Source of the DNA: Actinobacillus indolicus
GTDB lineage: Bacteria; Pseudomonadota; Gammaproteobacteria; Enterobacterales; Pasteurellaceae
Assembly: GCF_901764975.1 (NCBI RefSeq)
Contig: NZ_CABFKH010000013.1
Coordinates: 1-46,594 of the forward strand
Direction of reading: 5' to 3'
DNA length: 46,594 bases
Within the stretch, counting starts at the first letter, position 1; each line of letters starts with the position of its first letter. The notes below the pieces were generated by a model. It did not search any database, had not been told where the DNA came from, and was given only the letters and a program-made list of their open reading frames with translations. The translations under genes were made by a program, and so were the position numbers. Below are positions 8,404 to 18,420 of this stretch, one piece after another.

Positions 8404-10419
8404 TTAGGCTTTATTACGTTTAGCTTCAATGCCTTGTAATAGTGCGACAATGGTACTATCCGCAAAAATCTCCTGCGTAGTTTTACTCAATTTTCTGCGC
8501 CAGTTTGGATATTCGGTGCTGGTTCCTGGGATATTCACAGGTTCTAGCATATTCAGCCAGTCTTCCGGTTGTGAGCCGAATAGTACGCTGTTAGTATCTG
8601 CCACATAGCTTTGTAGCTGGTGGTTGAAGGTTTGCGTAACGCCTGCACTATCTGCTTCTAACGGCTGTACCGCTTCAACGGCACGGCGGATCGCTTCTTT
8701 GTTTGAGTGGCGAGCATTTCTTAAAATGTTCAGCACTTTCTCATTCGGGTAAACGCCATATTTTTGCCCTAACTCGAAATCATAGCCTTTCCAGTAGCCT
8801 TGTACCGTCGGTAAATCGTGGGTGCTTAGGGTGGTCATTGCTTGATACGGATAGTTTGCCAGCGGTTTGCTACCTTGATGATCGTACTCAAAATAGAAAA
8901 TGTTGTAGGCTAAAATGCCTTTGTTTTCAAGGGTTTCTAACATTCCTTTCGGCACAGTCCCTAAGGCTTCGGCAATGATTAAACATTGGTGGCGTTGGCT
9001 TTCAAGAGCTAAGATAGAGAGTAAGTCTTCCAACGGATATTTCACATAAGCGCCATTTTTCGCTGAATCGCCTTTAGATACCCACCATAAACGGGCAAAG
9101 CCGAGAATGTGGTCGATACGCAACGCCCCACAATCTTTCATATTGGCACGCAGTAGGTCGATAAACGGCTGATAGCCACGCGCTTGTAACACTTCAGGGT
9201 GCATTGGCGATAAGCCCCAGTTTTGCCCTTGCGGTGCCATAATATCCGGTGGTGCACCCACAGATGCCCCTAACACGAACAGATCTTTATCCGCCCACGT
9301 TTCCGCCCCGCTATCCGCCACACCAACGGCTAAGTCACGGTAGAAACCAATTGGCATACCGAGCTGTTTTGCCAGTTCGTTACAGGCTTTGAGCTGTTGT
9401 TGAGCGACAAATTGCAACCACATATAGAAACGGACTAAATCGCTCTGTTCTTGTTGGAACTGTTGCACGGAAGCGGTGTGATAATCTTGATATTTTGCGT
9501 CCCAGCAGTTCCAGCCCCATTGTTCGCTGAATTGAGAAGAGAGCCATTGATGTAAAGCGTCAAAAGTACCTTGCACTTTCAAGGCCTCGCCGTTTTCGGC
9601 AATAAATTGCTCGAAAGCGCTTTGATCTTGCTGTTTAAATTGCTCATACGCCAAGCGTAAGCCTTGCAATTTCAGCCACATTACTTGTGAATAATCGACA
9701 TAATCTTTTTGGCGAGCTTCGTTTAATTGACGTTGAATATCCGCCGAATTAAACCACGCTTGAGCTTCACTGCTTTGTTGGAAAGCCTCAATCGCCCCAA
9801 CGTTGATATAAGCAATATTTTGCCATAAACGAGAAGACGGACTGTAAGGGCTTGCCCCTTCAGGATTGGCTGGGAATAGCGAGTGAATTGGGTTTAAACC
9901 AACAAAATCACCGCCCTTTTCTGCTAATTTCGTTAAAAATTCCGCTAAATCGCCAAAATCGCCGATCCCCCAGTTTTGTGCTGAACGTAGGGTGTAGAGC
10001 TGTAAAATCGCGCCCCATAATTTTTTATGCTCCACCAGTTCCTGCGGTTGGTAAGCTCGTTCAGGCGTAACGATAATACGACATTCTGCGGTTGTGCCGT
10101 TTAGGCTTAATTGATGATAACCAAGGGGTAAATCACGAGGCAGGTCAATGCTGTTACGTTTGCATTTTCCCGTTAAAATCTCACCGCTTTCAAGGGTCAG
10201 CGTCCAGTTTGCGTGAACGGTTTGGGTTTTATCCGCCACAAAAAGCGGAATAAAGAGTTGCTCGCCTTGTTTAACGACTTTAACAAGCGGTAGGATTTTG
10301 CGACTTTTTGGCGAACCGAGCAATTTTGCTACTTTGCCATAAACGGACGGTTGGGCATAAACACGGCGACCGTGTTCGTCCACGAAGTAACGATTTAAAA
10401 ATGGGTGGTTTTGTTTCAT
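8404..10419 (-). CDS. malQ: 4-alpha-glucanotransferase (amylomaltase)
   Basis: Cytoplasmic GH77 enzyme that transfers maltosyl and longer dextrinyl units between maltodextrins and releases glucose. Conserved blocks in order: IGDFGDLAEFL, the nucleophile region ALRIDHILGFARLWW, the acid/base region LIIAEALG, and STHDLPTVQGYW. The length of 671 is near the E. coli 694. It lies downstream of malG on the same strand, separated by a 170-base gap that holds a large palindrome. Its place beside malEFG and malKMS supports a role in maltodextrin breakdown. The ATG at 10419 is used. Confidence 0.95.
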   Translation of the reverse strand: MKQNHPFLNRYFVDEHGRRVYAQPSVYGKVAKLLGSPKSRKILPLVKVVKQGEQLFIPLFVADKTQTVHANWTLTLESGEILTGKCKRNSIDLPRDLPLGYHQLSLNGTTAECRIIVTPERAYQPQELVEHKKLWGAILQLYTLRSAQNWGIGDFGDLAEFLTKLAEKGGDFVGLNPIHSLFPANPEGASPYSPSSRLWQNIAYINVGAIEAFQQSSEAQAWFNSADIQRQLNEARQKDYVDYSQVMWLKLQGLRLAYEQFKQQDQSAFEQFIAENGEALKVQGTFDALHQWLSSQFSEQWGWNCWDAKYQDYHTASVQQFQQEQSDLVRFYMWLQFVAQQQLKACNELAKQLGMPIGFYRDLAVGVADSGAETWADKDLFVLGASVGAPPDIMAPQGQNWGLSPMHPEVLQARGYQPFIDLLRANMKDCGALRIDHILGFARLWWVSKGDSAKNGAYVKYPLEDLLSILALESQRHQCLIIAEALGTVPKGMLETLENKGILAYNIFYFEYDHQGSKPLANYPYQAMTTLSTHDLPTVQGYWKGYDFELGQKYGVYPNEKVLNILRNARHSNKEAIRRAVEAVQPLEADSAGVTQTFNHQLQSYVADTNSVLFGSQPEDWLNMLEPVNIPGTSTEYPNWRRKLSKTTQEIFADSTIVALLQGIEAKRNKA

Positions 10420-10477
10420 TGTTATTGTTTCCCGAATGGTTGGAAATGTCGTGGCTTTAATCCACTTTTATCACTTG

Positions 10478-10580
10478 TTTCCCCCTTTGAAAAAGGGGGA
10501 TTAAGGGGGATTTAAAGATCTTAATTTTTTAACCAGTGCTAATAAAATCCCCCCTAGCCCCCTTTTTTCAAAGGGGGGAA
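10478..10580. repeat. GC-rich inverted repeat between malG and malQ
   Basis: Two arms of 36 bases (10478-10513 and 10545-10580) are near-perfect reverse complements with a few mismatches, separated by 31 bases. Each arm carries CCCCCTTTGAAAAAGGGGG-like sequence, so each is itself a small palindrome. It fills most of the malG-malQ gap. It looks like a dispersed, REP- or MITE-like element. A role in stopping or tuning read-through into malQ is inferred. Confidence 0.85.
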
Positions 10581-10588
10581 TTTTTACT

Positions 10589-11479
10589 TTATCCCTTAAC
10601 CCCACCAGCCGTTAATCCGCCGACTAACCAGCGTTGTGCGATAATAAAGACTAAGGTAATTGGAATGGCGGATAAAATTGCCGCTGCTGCGAAGTCGCCC
10701 CATAAGTAGTTTTGTGGGTGCAGATATTGTTGCATACCCACTGCAAGGGTGTAGTTTTCCACATCACGCAATAAGAGAGAGGCAACGGGTACTTCGATAA
10801 TTGCAGAGATAAAGGCAAGAATGAACACCACCGCTAAAATTGGTACAGACAATGGTAATAAAATCAAACGGAATGTCTGCCACGGAGTTGCACCGTCAAG
10901 TGCGGCGGCTTCTTCGAGGGATTTATCAATGGTTTCAAAATAGCCTTTGATCGTCCAAACGTGCATTGCGATACCACCAAGGTAAGCGAAGATCACACCG
11001 CCGTGGGTATTTAAGCCCAAGAACGGCACATAAGTTCCTAAGCGGTCAAATAACGCATATAACGCCACAAGTGAAAGTACGGCTGGGAACATTTGGAAAA
11101 TCAACATACTCTGTAACAGCATTGATTTGCCTGCAAAGCGTAAACGTGCGAAAGCGTAAGCTGCCGTAGTGGAAAGTGCTAGGGTAATAATTGCTGTTAC
11201 ACCTGCGACTTTAACTGAGTTCCATAACCAAAGTAGTACAGGGAATGGTGGTGGGGTAACAGTGCCGTCTGCATTGGTGACGCTAAAACCGAGTGCCAGT
11301 TTCCAGTGTTCTAATGAAATTTGGCTTGGGATAATTTCCCCCAGTGCCAAGTTGCCCGGGCGAAGTGAGATCCCTAAAATCATCAGTAAAGGGAACATAA
11401 TCAACGCACAGAACACAATAAGAAAGAAATGCGTTGCAAATAAACGTGCTTTCATTGATTTAGGTTGAACGATAGCCAT
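10589..11479 (-). CDS. malG: maltose/maltodextrin ABC transporter permease MalG
   Basis: Inner-membrane subunit of the MalFGK2 importer. The binding-protein-dependent permease EAA motif, [20 protein letters not shown], sits near residues 187-206 and contacts MalK. Six hydrophobic helices are visible. The length of 296 equals that of E. coli MalG. It starts 10 bases after the malF stop, so the two are translated from one message. The C-terminal [10 protein letters not shown] matches the family tail that enters the MalE-binding pathway. Confidence 0.96.
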   Translation of the reverse strand: MAIVQPKSMKARLFATHFFLIVFCALIMFPLLMILGISLRPGNLALGEIIPSQISLEHWKLALGFSVTNADGTVTPPPFPVLLWLWNSVKVAGVTAIITLALSTTAAYAFARLRFAGKSMLLQSMLIFQMFPAVLSLVALYALFDRLGTYVPFLGLNTHGGVIFAYLGGIAMHVWTIKGYFETIDKSLEEAAALDGATPWQTFRLILLPLSVPILAVVFILAFISAIIEVPVASLLLRDVENYTLAVGMQQYLHPQNYLWGDFAAAAILSAIPITLVFIIAQRWLVGGLTAGGVKG

Positions 11480-11489
11480 TTTATCCCCC

Positions 11490-13046
11490 TTAATCCTGTT
11501 GTAATTTGGTCAAACGAATTTGGAACAACGCTAATCCGCTGACGAGTAAGAAGATGATTACTGCGATTGCCGCCGCTAAACCGAAGTCTTGCGTACCGCT
11601 ACCTTCAAAGGCGATACGGTAGGTGTAGCTTACTAACAAGTCGGTATGTCCTGCCGGTGTACTTGTTCCGATCATTGACGGACGACCTTGAGTTAATAAT
11701 TGGATTAACACGAAGTTATTGAAGTTGAAGGCGAAACTCGCAATCATCAACGGCATTAACGGTTTAATTAGCAACGGCATTGTGATTTTGGTAAAGTTTT
11801 GCCAGACCGATGCACCATCAATTGCCGATGCTTCGTATAAATCGTGCGGAATCGCTTTGAGTAACCCCATACAAACGATCATTATATAGGGATAACCTAG
11901 CCAAGTATTGACGATCAAAATCATCACTTTGGCTAAGAACGGATCGTTAAACCATTCTGGGCGAATGCCGAATAAGTTATTTAAAATTAAGTTAATCTCA
12001 CCGAAACTTTGGTTAAACAAGCCTTTAAATACAAGGATAGAGATAAAGCCCGGCACCGCATAAGGTAGAATTAACAGTAAACGATAAACGGCTTTACCTT
12101 TTAACGCTTCCCATTGCACCAGCGATGCGAAAATCATACCGAGTAATGTGGTAAACACCACGGTTAAGAAGGCAAAAGTGACAGTCCAGATAAAGATTTG
12201 AATAAAGGGTTTTTGTACGCCTTCGTCCGTTAAGATTTTCACGAAGTTTTGCCAACCGATTGTCACCGTATAACCTGGTTCAATACGTTTACCGGTGAAA
12301 TTCCCTTGTTCATCAATTTGCTCAAAGAAACCGACATCATCATTGGGTTTATAACGTTCTTTGGTTTCATTGTTAGTTAAAATTTGGCTGTCCGCATCAA
12401 AGCTAAAACGACTGCTTTGTTGAGAAAATTGACGAAGTGAACTCATGGTGAGCATTTCTTCGTTTGGTAAAATCGCATTCACACTTTGAAGTTGTTGACG
12501 ATTTTGGGTAATGGTTTTAAGCGGTGCAACTTTGCTTTCTGGTAATGTTGCCACTTCTTCTAATTTTACATCACCCTTGAGATCCGCCAAGGTAGCCGGG
12601 GTCGAAATATAATTTTTTTGCGATGCTTTATTTTCAAGCGCTAATTGATATTGGTTATCCGAAGTTTCAAGTAATTTAAAATCATAGCGTTCACCTGAAA
12701 AATAACGTTGGCTTTGTAATTGGCTGACTACACGTTCAAAGGCGAGTTGGTTTGAGCCACTGTAATTGGTAAAGGCGATAACGACAGTACAGACAAGTGG
12801 AAAGACCACGAAAATACCGATGGCGGATACACCTGGGAACAGGTAACGCCAGCGATAAGCCCGTTCTGAACTAAACACAAAAATACCTGAAGCCACAACG
12901 ACTAAGGTTAATAATGCAAATAAAATTTCACCTTGCAGATAAATTGTAAAAACCAAGTAAAAAGCAAGTAGGTAAAGTAATCCGACAAAAGCCCTTTTGC
13001 CCCAAAGTTGAGCGGGTGAAATGGAGGAATGAGTTGAGGTTAACAT
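11490..13046 (-). CDS. malF: maltose/maltodextrin ABC transporter permease MalF
   Basis: Inner-membrane subunit of MalFGK2 that carries the maltose site. N-terminal helices are followed by the large periplasmic P2 loop typical of enteric-type MalF (roughly residues 95-280), which contacts MalE. A permease domain follows, with the EAA motif [20 protein letters not shown] near residues 405-425. The length of 518 is close to the E. coli 514. It is separated from malE by 220 bases packed with hairpins. Confidence 0.96.
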   Translation of the reverse strand: MLTSTHSSISPAQLWGKRAFVGLLYLLAFYLVFTIYLQGEILFALLTLVVVASGIFVFSSERAYRWRYLFPGVSAIGIFVVFPLVCTVVIAFTNYSGSNQLAFERVVSQLQSQRYFSGERYDFKLLETSDNQYQLALENKASQKNYISTPATLADLKGDVKLEEVATLPESKVAPLKTITQNRQQLQSVNAILPNEEMLTMSSLRQFSQQSSRFSFDADSQILTNNETKERYKPNDDVGFFEQIDEQGNFTGKRIEPGYTVTIGWQNFVKILTDEGVQKPFIQIFIWTVTFAFLTVVFTTLLGMIFASLVQWEALKGKAVYRLLLILPYAVPGFISILVFKGLFNQSFGEINLILNNLFGIRPEWFNDPFLAKVMILIVNTWLGYPYIMIVCMGLLKAIPHDLYEASAIDGASVWQNFTKITMPLLIKPLMPLMIASFAFNFNNFVLIQLLTQGRPSMIGTSTPAGHTDLLVSYTYRIAFEGSGTQDFGLAAAIAVIIFLLVSGLALFQIRLTKLQQD

Positions 13047-13120
13047 TTTATTTTCCTTGTTTTAGTACTGCGAAGAGGAAATTGCAAAAAATGAGAAGAA
13101 TGTGACCGCTTGTTAATTTC

Positions 13121-13256
13121 CCCTCTCCCGTTTACGGGAGAGGGTGGAGAAAATCCGTAGGATTTTCGGAGGGAGAGGGTGTTGTAATTGCCCTCTCTCT
13201 GCTCAAAATAGCCTTACGCTATTTTGAGCTGTCTCTCTCCCGCAAGCGGGAGAGAG
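13121..13256. repeat. five consecutive stem-loops between malE and malF
   Basis: Within 136 bases there are: CCCTCTCCCGT/ACGGGAGAGGG (13121-13144); GAAAATCC/GGATTTTC (13149-13167); GAGAGGG/CCCTCTC (13173-13197); GCTCAAAATAGC/GCTATTTTGAGC (13201-13229); and CTCTCTCCCGC/GCGGGAGAGAG (13233-13256). Most are perfect. CT- and GA-rich arms recur, so alternative pairings are possible. The mRNA from malE to malF (minus strand) must pass through all of them. This is the position of the REP elements in E. coli malE-malF. Confidence 0.88.
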
Positions 13257-13266
13257 TTACATAGCA

Positions 13267-14451
13267 TTACTCTTTTTCAATCTTCGCTTGTGCTTCATCT
13301 AATGCTGCTTTGACAGACTGGCGACCATTTACCGCACTGTCAATTGCTGCTTTTTCTGAATACCAGAAGCGGCTCATTTGTGGAATGTTTGGCATAATTT
13401 CACCATTTTCCGCATTCGCCATTGTTGCAGCAATACGTGGATCTGCCGCTAATTTCGCTTGGTAGCTTTTAAGTGCTACTGCACCTAACGGAGTATCTTT
13501 GTTCACTGTTTCTAAACCAGCATCGGTTAATAAGTGATTTTCTAAGAACTCTTTCGCTAAGTCTTGGTTCGGGCTTGAAGCATTTACCGCTGCACTTAAT
13601 ACGCCAACGAATGGTTTACCTGCTTTGCCGTTTAAGGTTGGTAATACTGCAACACCGTAATTTACACCACTTTTCTCAATATTTGACCACGCCCAAGGAC
13701 CGTTAATCGTCATCGCCGTTTCGCCTTTATTGAAAGAGGCTTCTGCAACAGAATAATCGGTATCAGCATTGATCACTTTATTTTTTACAAGATCAACGAC
13801 AAATTGTAAGCCTTTTTGTGCTGCTTCATTGTTTACACCGATGTCTTTTGCATCGTAGCCGTTTGCGGTCACTTTAAACGCATAAGCGCCTTGAGAAGAG
13901 ATGATTGGCCAAGTGAAATACGGTTCTGCTAAGTTCCACATAATCGCATTTTTGCCTTTGGCTTTGAGATCTTTGTCTAATTTCTCAATTTCTTCCCATG
14001 TTTTCGGTGCTTCTGGCACTAAATCTTTGTTATAGATTAAAGAAAGTGATTCAACTGCGATTGGGTAAGCAATTTGTTTACCGTTATATTTGGTCGCTTC
14101 CCAACCAATATCAGATAATTTTGCTTTGAAATCTGCACTTGGGTGAACTTCAGCTAATAAGCCTGATTGTGCATAACCGCCCATACGGTCGTGTGCGAAA
14201 ATAATAATATCTGGGCCGTCACCTGTTGAAGCGACTTGTGGGAATAACTCTTCTAATTTGCTTGGGTGCTCAACAACCACTTTTACACCAGTTTCTGCTT
14301 CAAATTTTTTACCCACTTCTGCCAAGCCGTTATAACCTTTATCGGCATTGATCCAGATGTTGAGTTGTCCTTCGACTAATTTTGCATTAACGCCTTGCGC
14401 GATACATAATCCTGCTAATACGGTTAAGGCTGCTGTAGTAAGTTTTTTCAT
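13267..14451 (-). CDS. malE: maltose/maltodextrin-binding periplasmic protein
   Basis: Periplasmic receptor that hands maltose and maltodextrins to MalFGK2. A typical signal peptide ([15 protein letters not shown]...) ends near residue 23 (VNA-K). The mature protein follows E. coli MalE closely: [21 protein letters not shown], then [21 protein letters not shown] and the C-terminal [20 protein letters not shown]-type segment. The length of 394 is usual (396). It is the first gene of malE-malF-malG, transcribed leftward from the shared control region. Confidence 0.97.
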   Translation of the reverse strand: MKKLTTAALTVLAGLCIAQGVNAKLVEGQLNIWINADKGYNGLAEVGKKFEAETGVKVVVEHPSKLEELFPQVASTGDGPDIIIFAHDRMGGYAQSGLLAEVHPSADFKAKLSDIGWEATKYNGKQIAYPIAVESLSLIYNKDLVPEAPKTWEEIEKLDKDLKAKGKNAIMWNLAEPYFTWPIISSQGAYAFKVTANGYDAKDIGVNNEAAQKGLQFVVDLVKNKVINADTDYSVAEASFNKGETAMTINGPWAWSNIEKSGVNYGVAVLPTLNGKAGKPFVGVLSAAVNASSPNQDLAKEFLENHLLTDAGLETVNKDTPLGAVALKSYQAKLAADPRIAATMANAENGEIMPNIPQMSRFWYSEKAAIDSAVNGRQSVKAALDEAQAKIEKE

Positions 14452-14497
14452 GATGGTTTCCTCATTTGGTTAAATGAAATTTTGGCAGTCGAATAGT

Positions 14498-14549
14498 GGA
14501 TGATTTCGTCTCATACTTCATCATACCCCCTTATCCTCCCCCTTCATCC
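14498..14549. promoter_or_regulatory. candidate MalT boxes upstream of malE
   Basis: MalT binds GGGGAKGAGG-like decamers. Three hexamer cores fit: GGATGA on the plus strand (14498-14503), GGAGGA on the minus strand (14534-14539, within GGGGGAGGAT), and GGATGA on the minus strand (14544-14549). Each keeps about 7-8 of 10 consensus bases. They lie between malE and the CRP sites, as in E. coli malEp/malKp. malT itself is not in the window, so the regulator is inferred. Confidence 0.45.
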
Positions 14550-14553
14550 TTTT

Positions 14554-14569
14554 AGTGATCTGTATCACA
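14554..14569. promoter_or_regulatory. CRP site 1, malE/malK control region
   Basis: AGTGATCTGTATCACA matches TGTGA-N6-TCACA at 9 of 10 half-site bases. It is the first of three sites with centres spaced by about 39 and 33 bases. Confidence 0.75.
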
Positions 14570-14592
14570 TTTTTGACCATTTTTAAAAGAAG

Positions 14593-14608
14593 TGTGAAAG
14601 GGATCACA
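14593..14608. promoter_or_regulatory. CRP site 2, malE/malK control region
   Basis: TGTGAAAGGGATCACA has both half-sites exact. It is the middle site, between malE and malK. Confidence 0.78.
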
Positions 14609-14625
14609 AAAAAAGAGTATAAATT

Positions 14626-14641
14626 TGTGATCTACATCACA
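14626..14641. promoter_or_regulatory. CRP site 3, malE/malK control region
   Basis: TGTGATCTACATCACA has both half-sites exact and a nearly symmetric spacer. It is the site nearest malK, centred about 141 bases before its ATG. The rest of the 323-base malE-malK gap (14642-14774) is AT-rich leader with the malK ribosome-binding site near 14763. Confidence 0.85.
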
Positions 14642-14774
14642 AAAAATCTATTTTTTTGACTGAACTTTTTTTTAACGCTCGTGAAAAAATTTTTCTCAAA
14701 GTATGATTTCAATGCTGAAGCTAATGAGTAAGCTTGGCACCCATAAAACAAGTAGTAACCCAGAGGACGAGACA

Positions 14775-15914
14775 ATGGCAAATGTAAAAATCATTGGTGT
14801 AAACAAATCATACGGCGATGTACATATCTCACGCGATATTAACCTAGATATAAAAGAGGGGGAATTCGTGGTGTTTGTAGGCCCATCTGGCTGTGGTAAA
14901 TCCACCCTATTGCGTATGATTGCTGGCTTAGAAGATATTACTTCTGGTGATCTTTTCATTGGCGAAACTCGTATGAATGATGTACCGCCGGCAAAACGTA
15001 ATATCGGGATGGTTTTCCAATCTTACGCCCTCTACCCTCATTTAAATGTGGCAGAAAATATGTCTTTCGGTTTAAAACTGGCTGGTAAAGCAAAAGAAGA
15101 AATTGAGCAACGTGTGAATCATGTGGCGGAAATTTTACAGCTTGCTCACCTGTTGCAACGTAAACCAAAAGAACTCTCTGGTGGCCAGCGTCAGCGTGTT
15201 GCTATTGGTCGTACACTTGTTTCTCAACCTGAAGTGTTCTTATTAGACGAACCGCTCTCTAACCTTGATGCCGCATTACGTGTGCAAATGCGTGTAGAAA
15301 TTTCTAAGCTACATAAAAAATTGGGCAGAACCATGATTTATGTGACCCACGACCAAGTAGAAGCAATGACCTTGGCAGACAAAATCGTGGTACTACAAGC
15401 CCTTGGAAACAACACGCAAATTACCACCAACGTTGCCCAAGTCGGTAAGCCATTAGAACTTTACCACTATCCTGCAAACCGCTTTGTTGCTGGTTTTATC
15501 GGTTCACCAAAAATGAACTTCTTACCGGTGAAAGTGATTGATGTAAGAGAAGGTGGGGTAAAAGTTGAATTACCAGACTCAACTCATCTCAACTTCTGGA
15601 TCCCTGTGGATAGCACAGGGGTAAATGTTGGCGATAACCTCTCGTTAGGTATCCGTCCAGAACATTTACTGCCTTGTGAACAGAGTGAAGTGTGTATTAC
15701 CGGTACGGTTAAAGTGGTGGAACAGCTTGGAAATGAAACCCAAGTTCACGTAGAAATGCCACCGATTAAGCAAAGTCTCGTCTATCGCCAAAACGACATT
15801 GTATTAGTTGAAGAAGGCGATGAAATGTCTGTCGGAATCAACCCGAACCGCTGTCACTTATTCAAAGAAGACGGCACCGCGTGCAGACGTTTATTTAAAG
15901 AACTGGGTGTTTAA
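14775..15914 (+). CDS. malK: maltose/maltodextrin importer ATPase MalK
   Basis: Cytoplasmic ATPase dimer of MalFGK2. Walker A is GPSGCGKST, the signature is LSGGQRQR, Walker B is [12 protein letters not shown], and a switch histidine lies in [11 protein letters not shown]-terminal OB-fold regulatory domain follows (GIRPEHLL motif). The frame is open back to 14703, but the ATG at 14775 is chosen: GAGGACGAG lies just before it and [14 protein letters not shown] is the conserved family start. It gives 379 residues (E. coli 371). A small insert near residues 210-225 ([17 protein letters not shown]) accounts for the extra length. In enterics MalK also restrains MalT. Confidence 0.96.
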   Translation: MANVKIIGVNKSYGDVHISRDINLDIKEGEFVVFVGPSGCGKSTLLRMIAGLEDITSGDLFIGETRMNDVPPAKRNIGMVFQSYALYPHLNVAENMSFGLKLAGKAKEEIEQRVNHVAEILQLAHLLQRKPKELSGGQRQRVAIGRTLVSQPEVFLLDEPLSNLDAALRVQMRVEISKLHKKLGRTMIYVTHDQVEAMTLADKIVVLQALGNNTQITTNVAQVGKPLELYHYPANRFVAGFIGSPKMNFLPVKVIDVREGGVKVELPDSTHLNFWIPVDSTGVNVGDNLSLGIRPEHLLPCEQSEVCITGTVKVVEQLGNETQVHVEMPPIKQSLVYRQNDIVLVEEGDEMSVGINPNRCHLFKEDGTACRRLFKELGV

Positions 15915-15928
15915 CGATTTTTTCATAA

Positions 15929-17242
<1,314 letters not shown>

Positions 17243-17255
17243 GCCACTCTTAAGT

Positions 17256-17275
17256 CCTAGGGCTTATGCCCTAGG
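17256..17275 (+). other. stem-loop after lamB
   Basis: CCTAGGGC and GCCCTAGG form a perfect 8-bp stem with a TTAT loop, 13 bases after the lamB stop. No T-run follows, so it is more likely an mRNA 3'-end stabiliser or processing site than a full terminator. Confidence 0.7.
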
Positions 17276-17286
17276 TTATGCCTTTC

Positions 17287-17351
17287 GTAGGGGCGGGGTT
17301 TATCCCCGCCCGTTAAAGGTAATACGGGTGGGGATAAACCCCCACCCCTAC
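17287..17351. repeat. GC-rich palindromic repeat, copy 1 (lamB-malM gap)
   Basis: The left arm (17287-17312) and right arm (17325-17351) begin and end with GTAGGGG and CCCCTAC. Each contains its own small hairpin, GGGCGGGGTTTATCCCCGCCC in the left arm. Copy 2 lies between malM and malS with the same layout. It is probably a dispersed, REP-like element. Confidence 0.88.
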
Positions 17352-17403
17352 AACACTTCTTAAGCCACTGGCGTATAGCCCACGGTAATTTCTCGGAGGA
17401 TTT

Positions 17404-18258
17404 ATGAAAACCAAAATTGCCCTTTTCCTTTCAAGCCTATTTCTTGCATCTCAATTATCAGCTACATCATTACAGCCAACCAAAGCAGAATTAGCCAAAA
17501 TTCAATGGCAAGATGTTACGCTTTCACAAAATAACGAAACGAATGTGGCAACACTCGCGAACAAATTAGCGGGCGCAAGTGGTTCGGTTGTGGCATACAA
17601 AATCCCCGCGAATCAAGGCACGATTAAACTTAACATCACAAGCCCAGTACAAAAAGATAATACGGTATTCGTCCCGAATGCCTTGATTTTAGATGCGCAA
17701 TTTAACCCTGCGATGACCTATCCGTCTTCCCAATTTAAATTCAGCGAAGAACGCGGTTTAAGTCCGGCACAATATCAAGCGGAACTCAGCCTCACACCAA
17801 CAGCAAATCAAGATTTCATCTACTTGCTTGTTTATACCACCGAACAAGATTTACAGGGTAAAACCACGATGACGCACCCTGCCAAACTCTTGGCAAAAGC
17901 GAAAGGTAACCAACCGCCGGCGATTGCGGATATTACCGTCACACACAGCAACCAAGGTAAAGTCAATGTAGAAGTGGACGGCATTCAATCCAGTCAGTTT
18001 ATCGGTTTAAACGGCCCGTTATTTGAAGCCAAAACACCTGCTCCAACCCAAGTTGGCACCACCGCGGTTGCAACAAAATCAGCAACTAAACCGACACAGC
18101 CAGTTGAATCCAGTACCGAAGATTATTTCAATCAAGCCGTATTAAAAGCATTGAAAAATAACGATGTGAATAAAGCGATGAACTTGGTCAATGAAGCGGA
18201 ACAGCTTGGCTTAAAACAACCGCGTCAGATTTTTATTAAACACGTTTCGGCGAAGTGA
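17404..18258 (+). CDS. malM: maltose operon periplasmic protein MalM
   Basis: Exported protein of the maltose regulon with no firmly known function. A signal peptide (about residues 1-20, ending QLSA) is followed by a beta-rich domain and a 60-residue C-terminal helix-rich segment (SSTEDYFNQAVLKALKNNDV...) as in E. coli MalM. A linker near residues 205-240 is rich in Thr, Ala and Pro. The length of 284 is a little shorter than the E. coli 306. A strong GGAGGA lies before the ATG. Its position after lamB is the same as in enterics and supports the call. Confidence 0.88.
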   Translation: MKTKIALFLSSLFLASQLSATSLQPTKAELAKIQWQDVTLSQNNETNVATLANKLAGASGSVVAYKIPANQGTIKLNITSPVQKDNTVFVPNALILDAQFNPAMTYPSSQFKFSEERGLSPAQYQAELSLTPTANQDFIYLLVYTTEQDLQGKTTMTHPAKLLAKAKGNQPPAIADITVTHSNQGKVNVEVDGIQSSQFIGLNGPLFEAKTPAPTQVGTTAVATKSATKPTQPVESSTEDYFNQAVLKALKNNDVNKAMNLVNEAEQLGLKQPRQIFIKHVSAK

Positions 18259-18298
18259 TTTCTCTCATCTTTAGTCAATCAGGGGTGCTGAATCTATC

Positions 18299-18368
18299 GT
18301 AGGGGCGGGGGTTATCCCCGCCCGACACAATATCAGATTTAACGGGAGGGGATAAAACCCACCCCTAC
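18299..18368. repeat. GC-rich palindromic repeat, copy 2 (malM-malS gap)
   Basis: The left arm (18299-18324) and right arm (18343-18368) are nearly the same as in copy 1: GTAGGGGCGGGGGTTATCCCC at the left and ACCCCTAC at the right. The short centre between the arms differs. It fills half of the 162-base malM-malS gap. Confidence 0.88.
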
Positions 18369-18420
18369 AAATGATAATAATAGGGAATAATTCCCTATTT
18401 CACCACACAAGGAAACCCAA

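Noticed and set aside
10420-10477. A small gene between malQ and malG
   Set aside because: No start with a ribosome-binding site and no frame of useful length; the gap is the malQ leader plus the palindrome.
14703-14774. N-terminal extension of MalK by 24 residues
   Set aside because: The extension is not MalK-like, while the ATG at 14775 has a purine-rich ribosome-binding site and the conserved family start.
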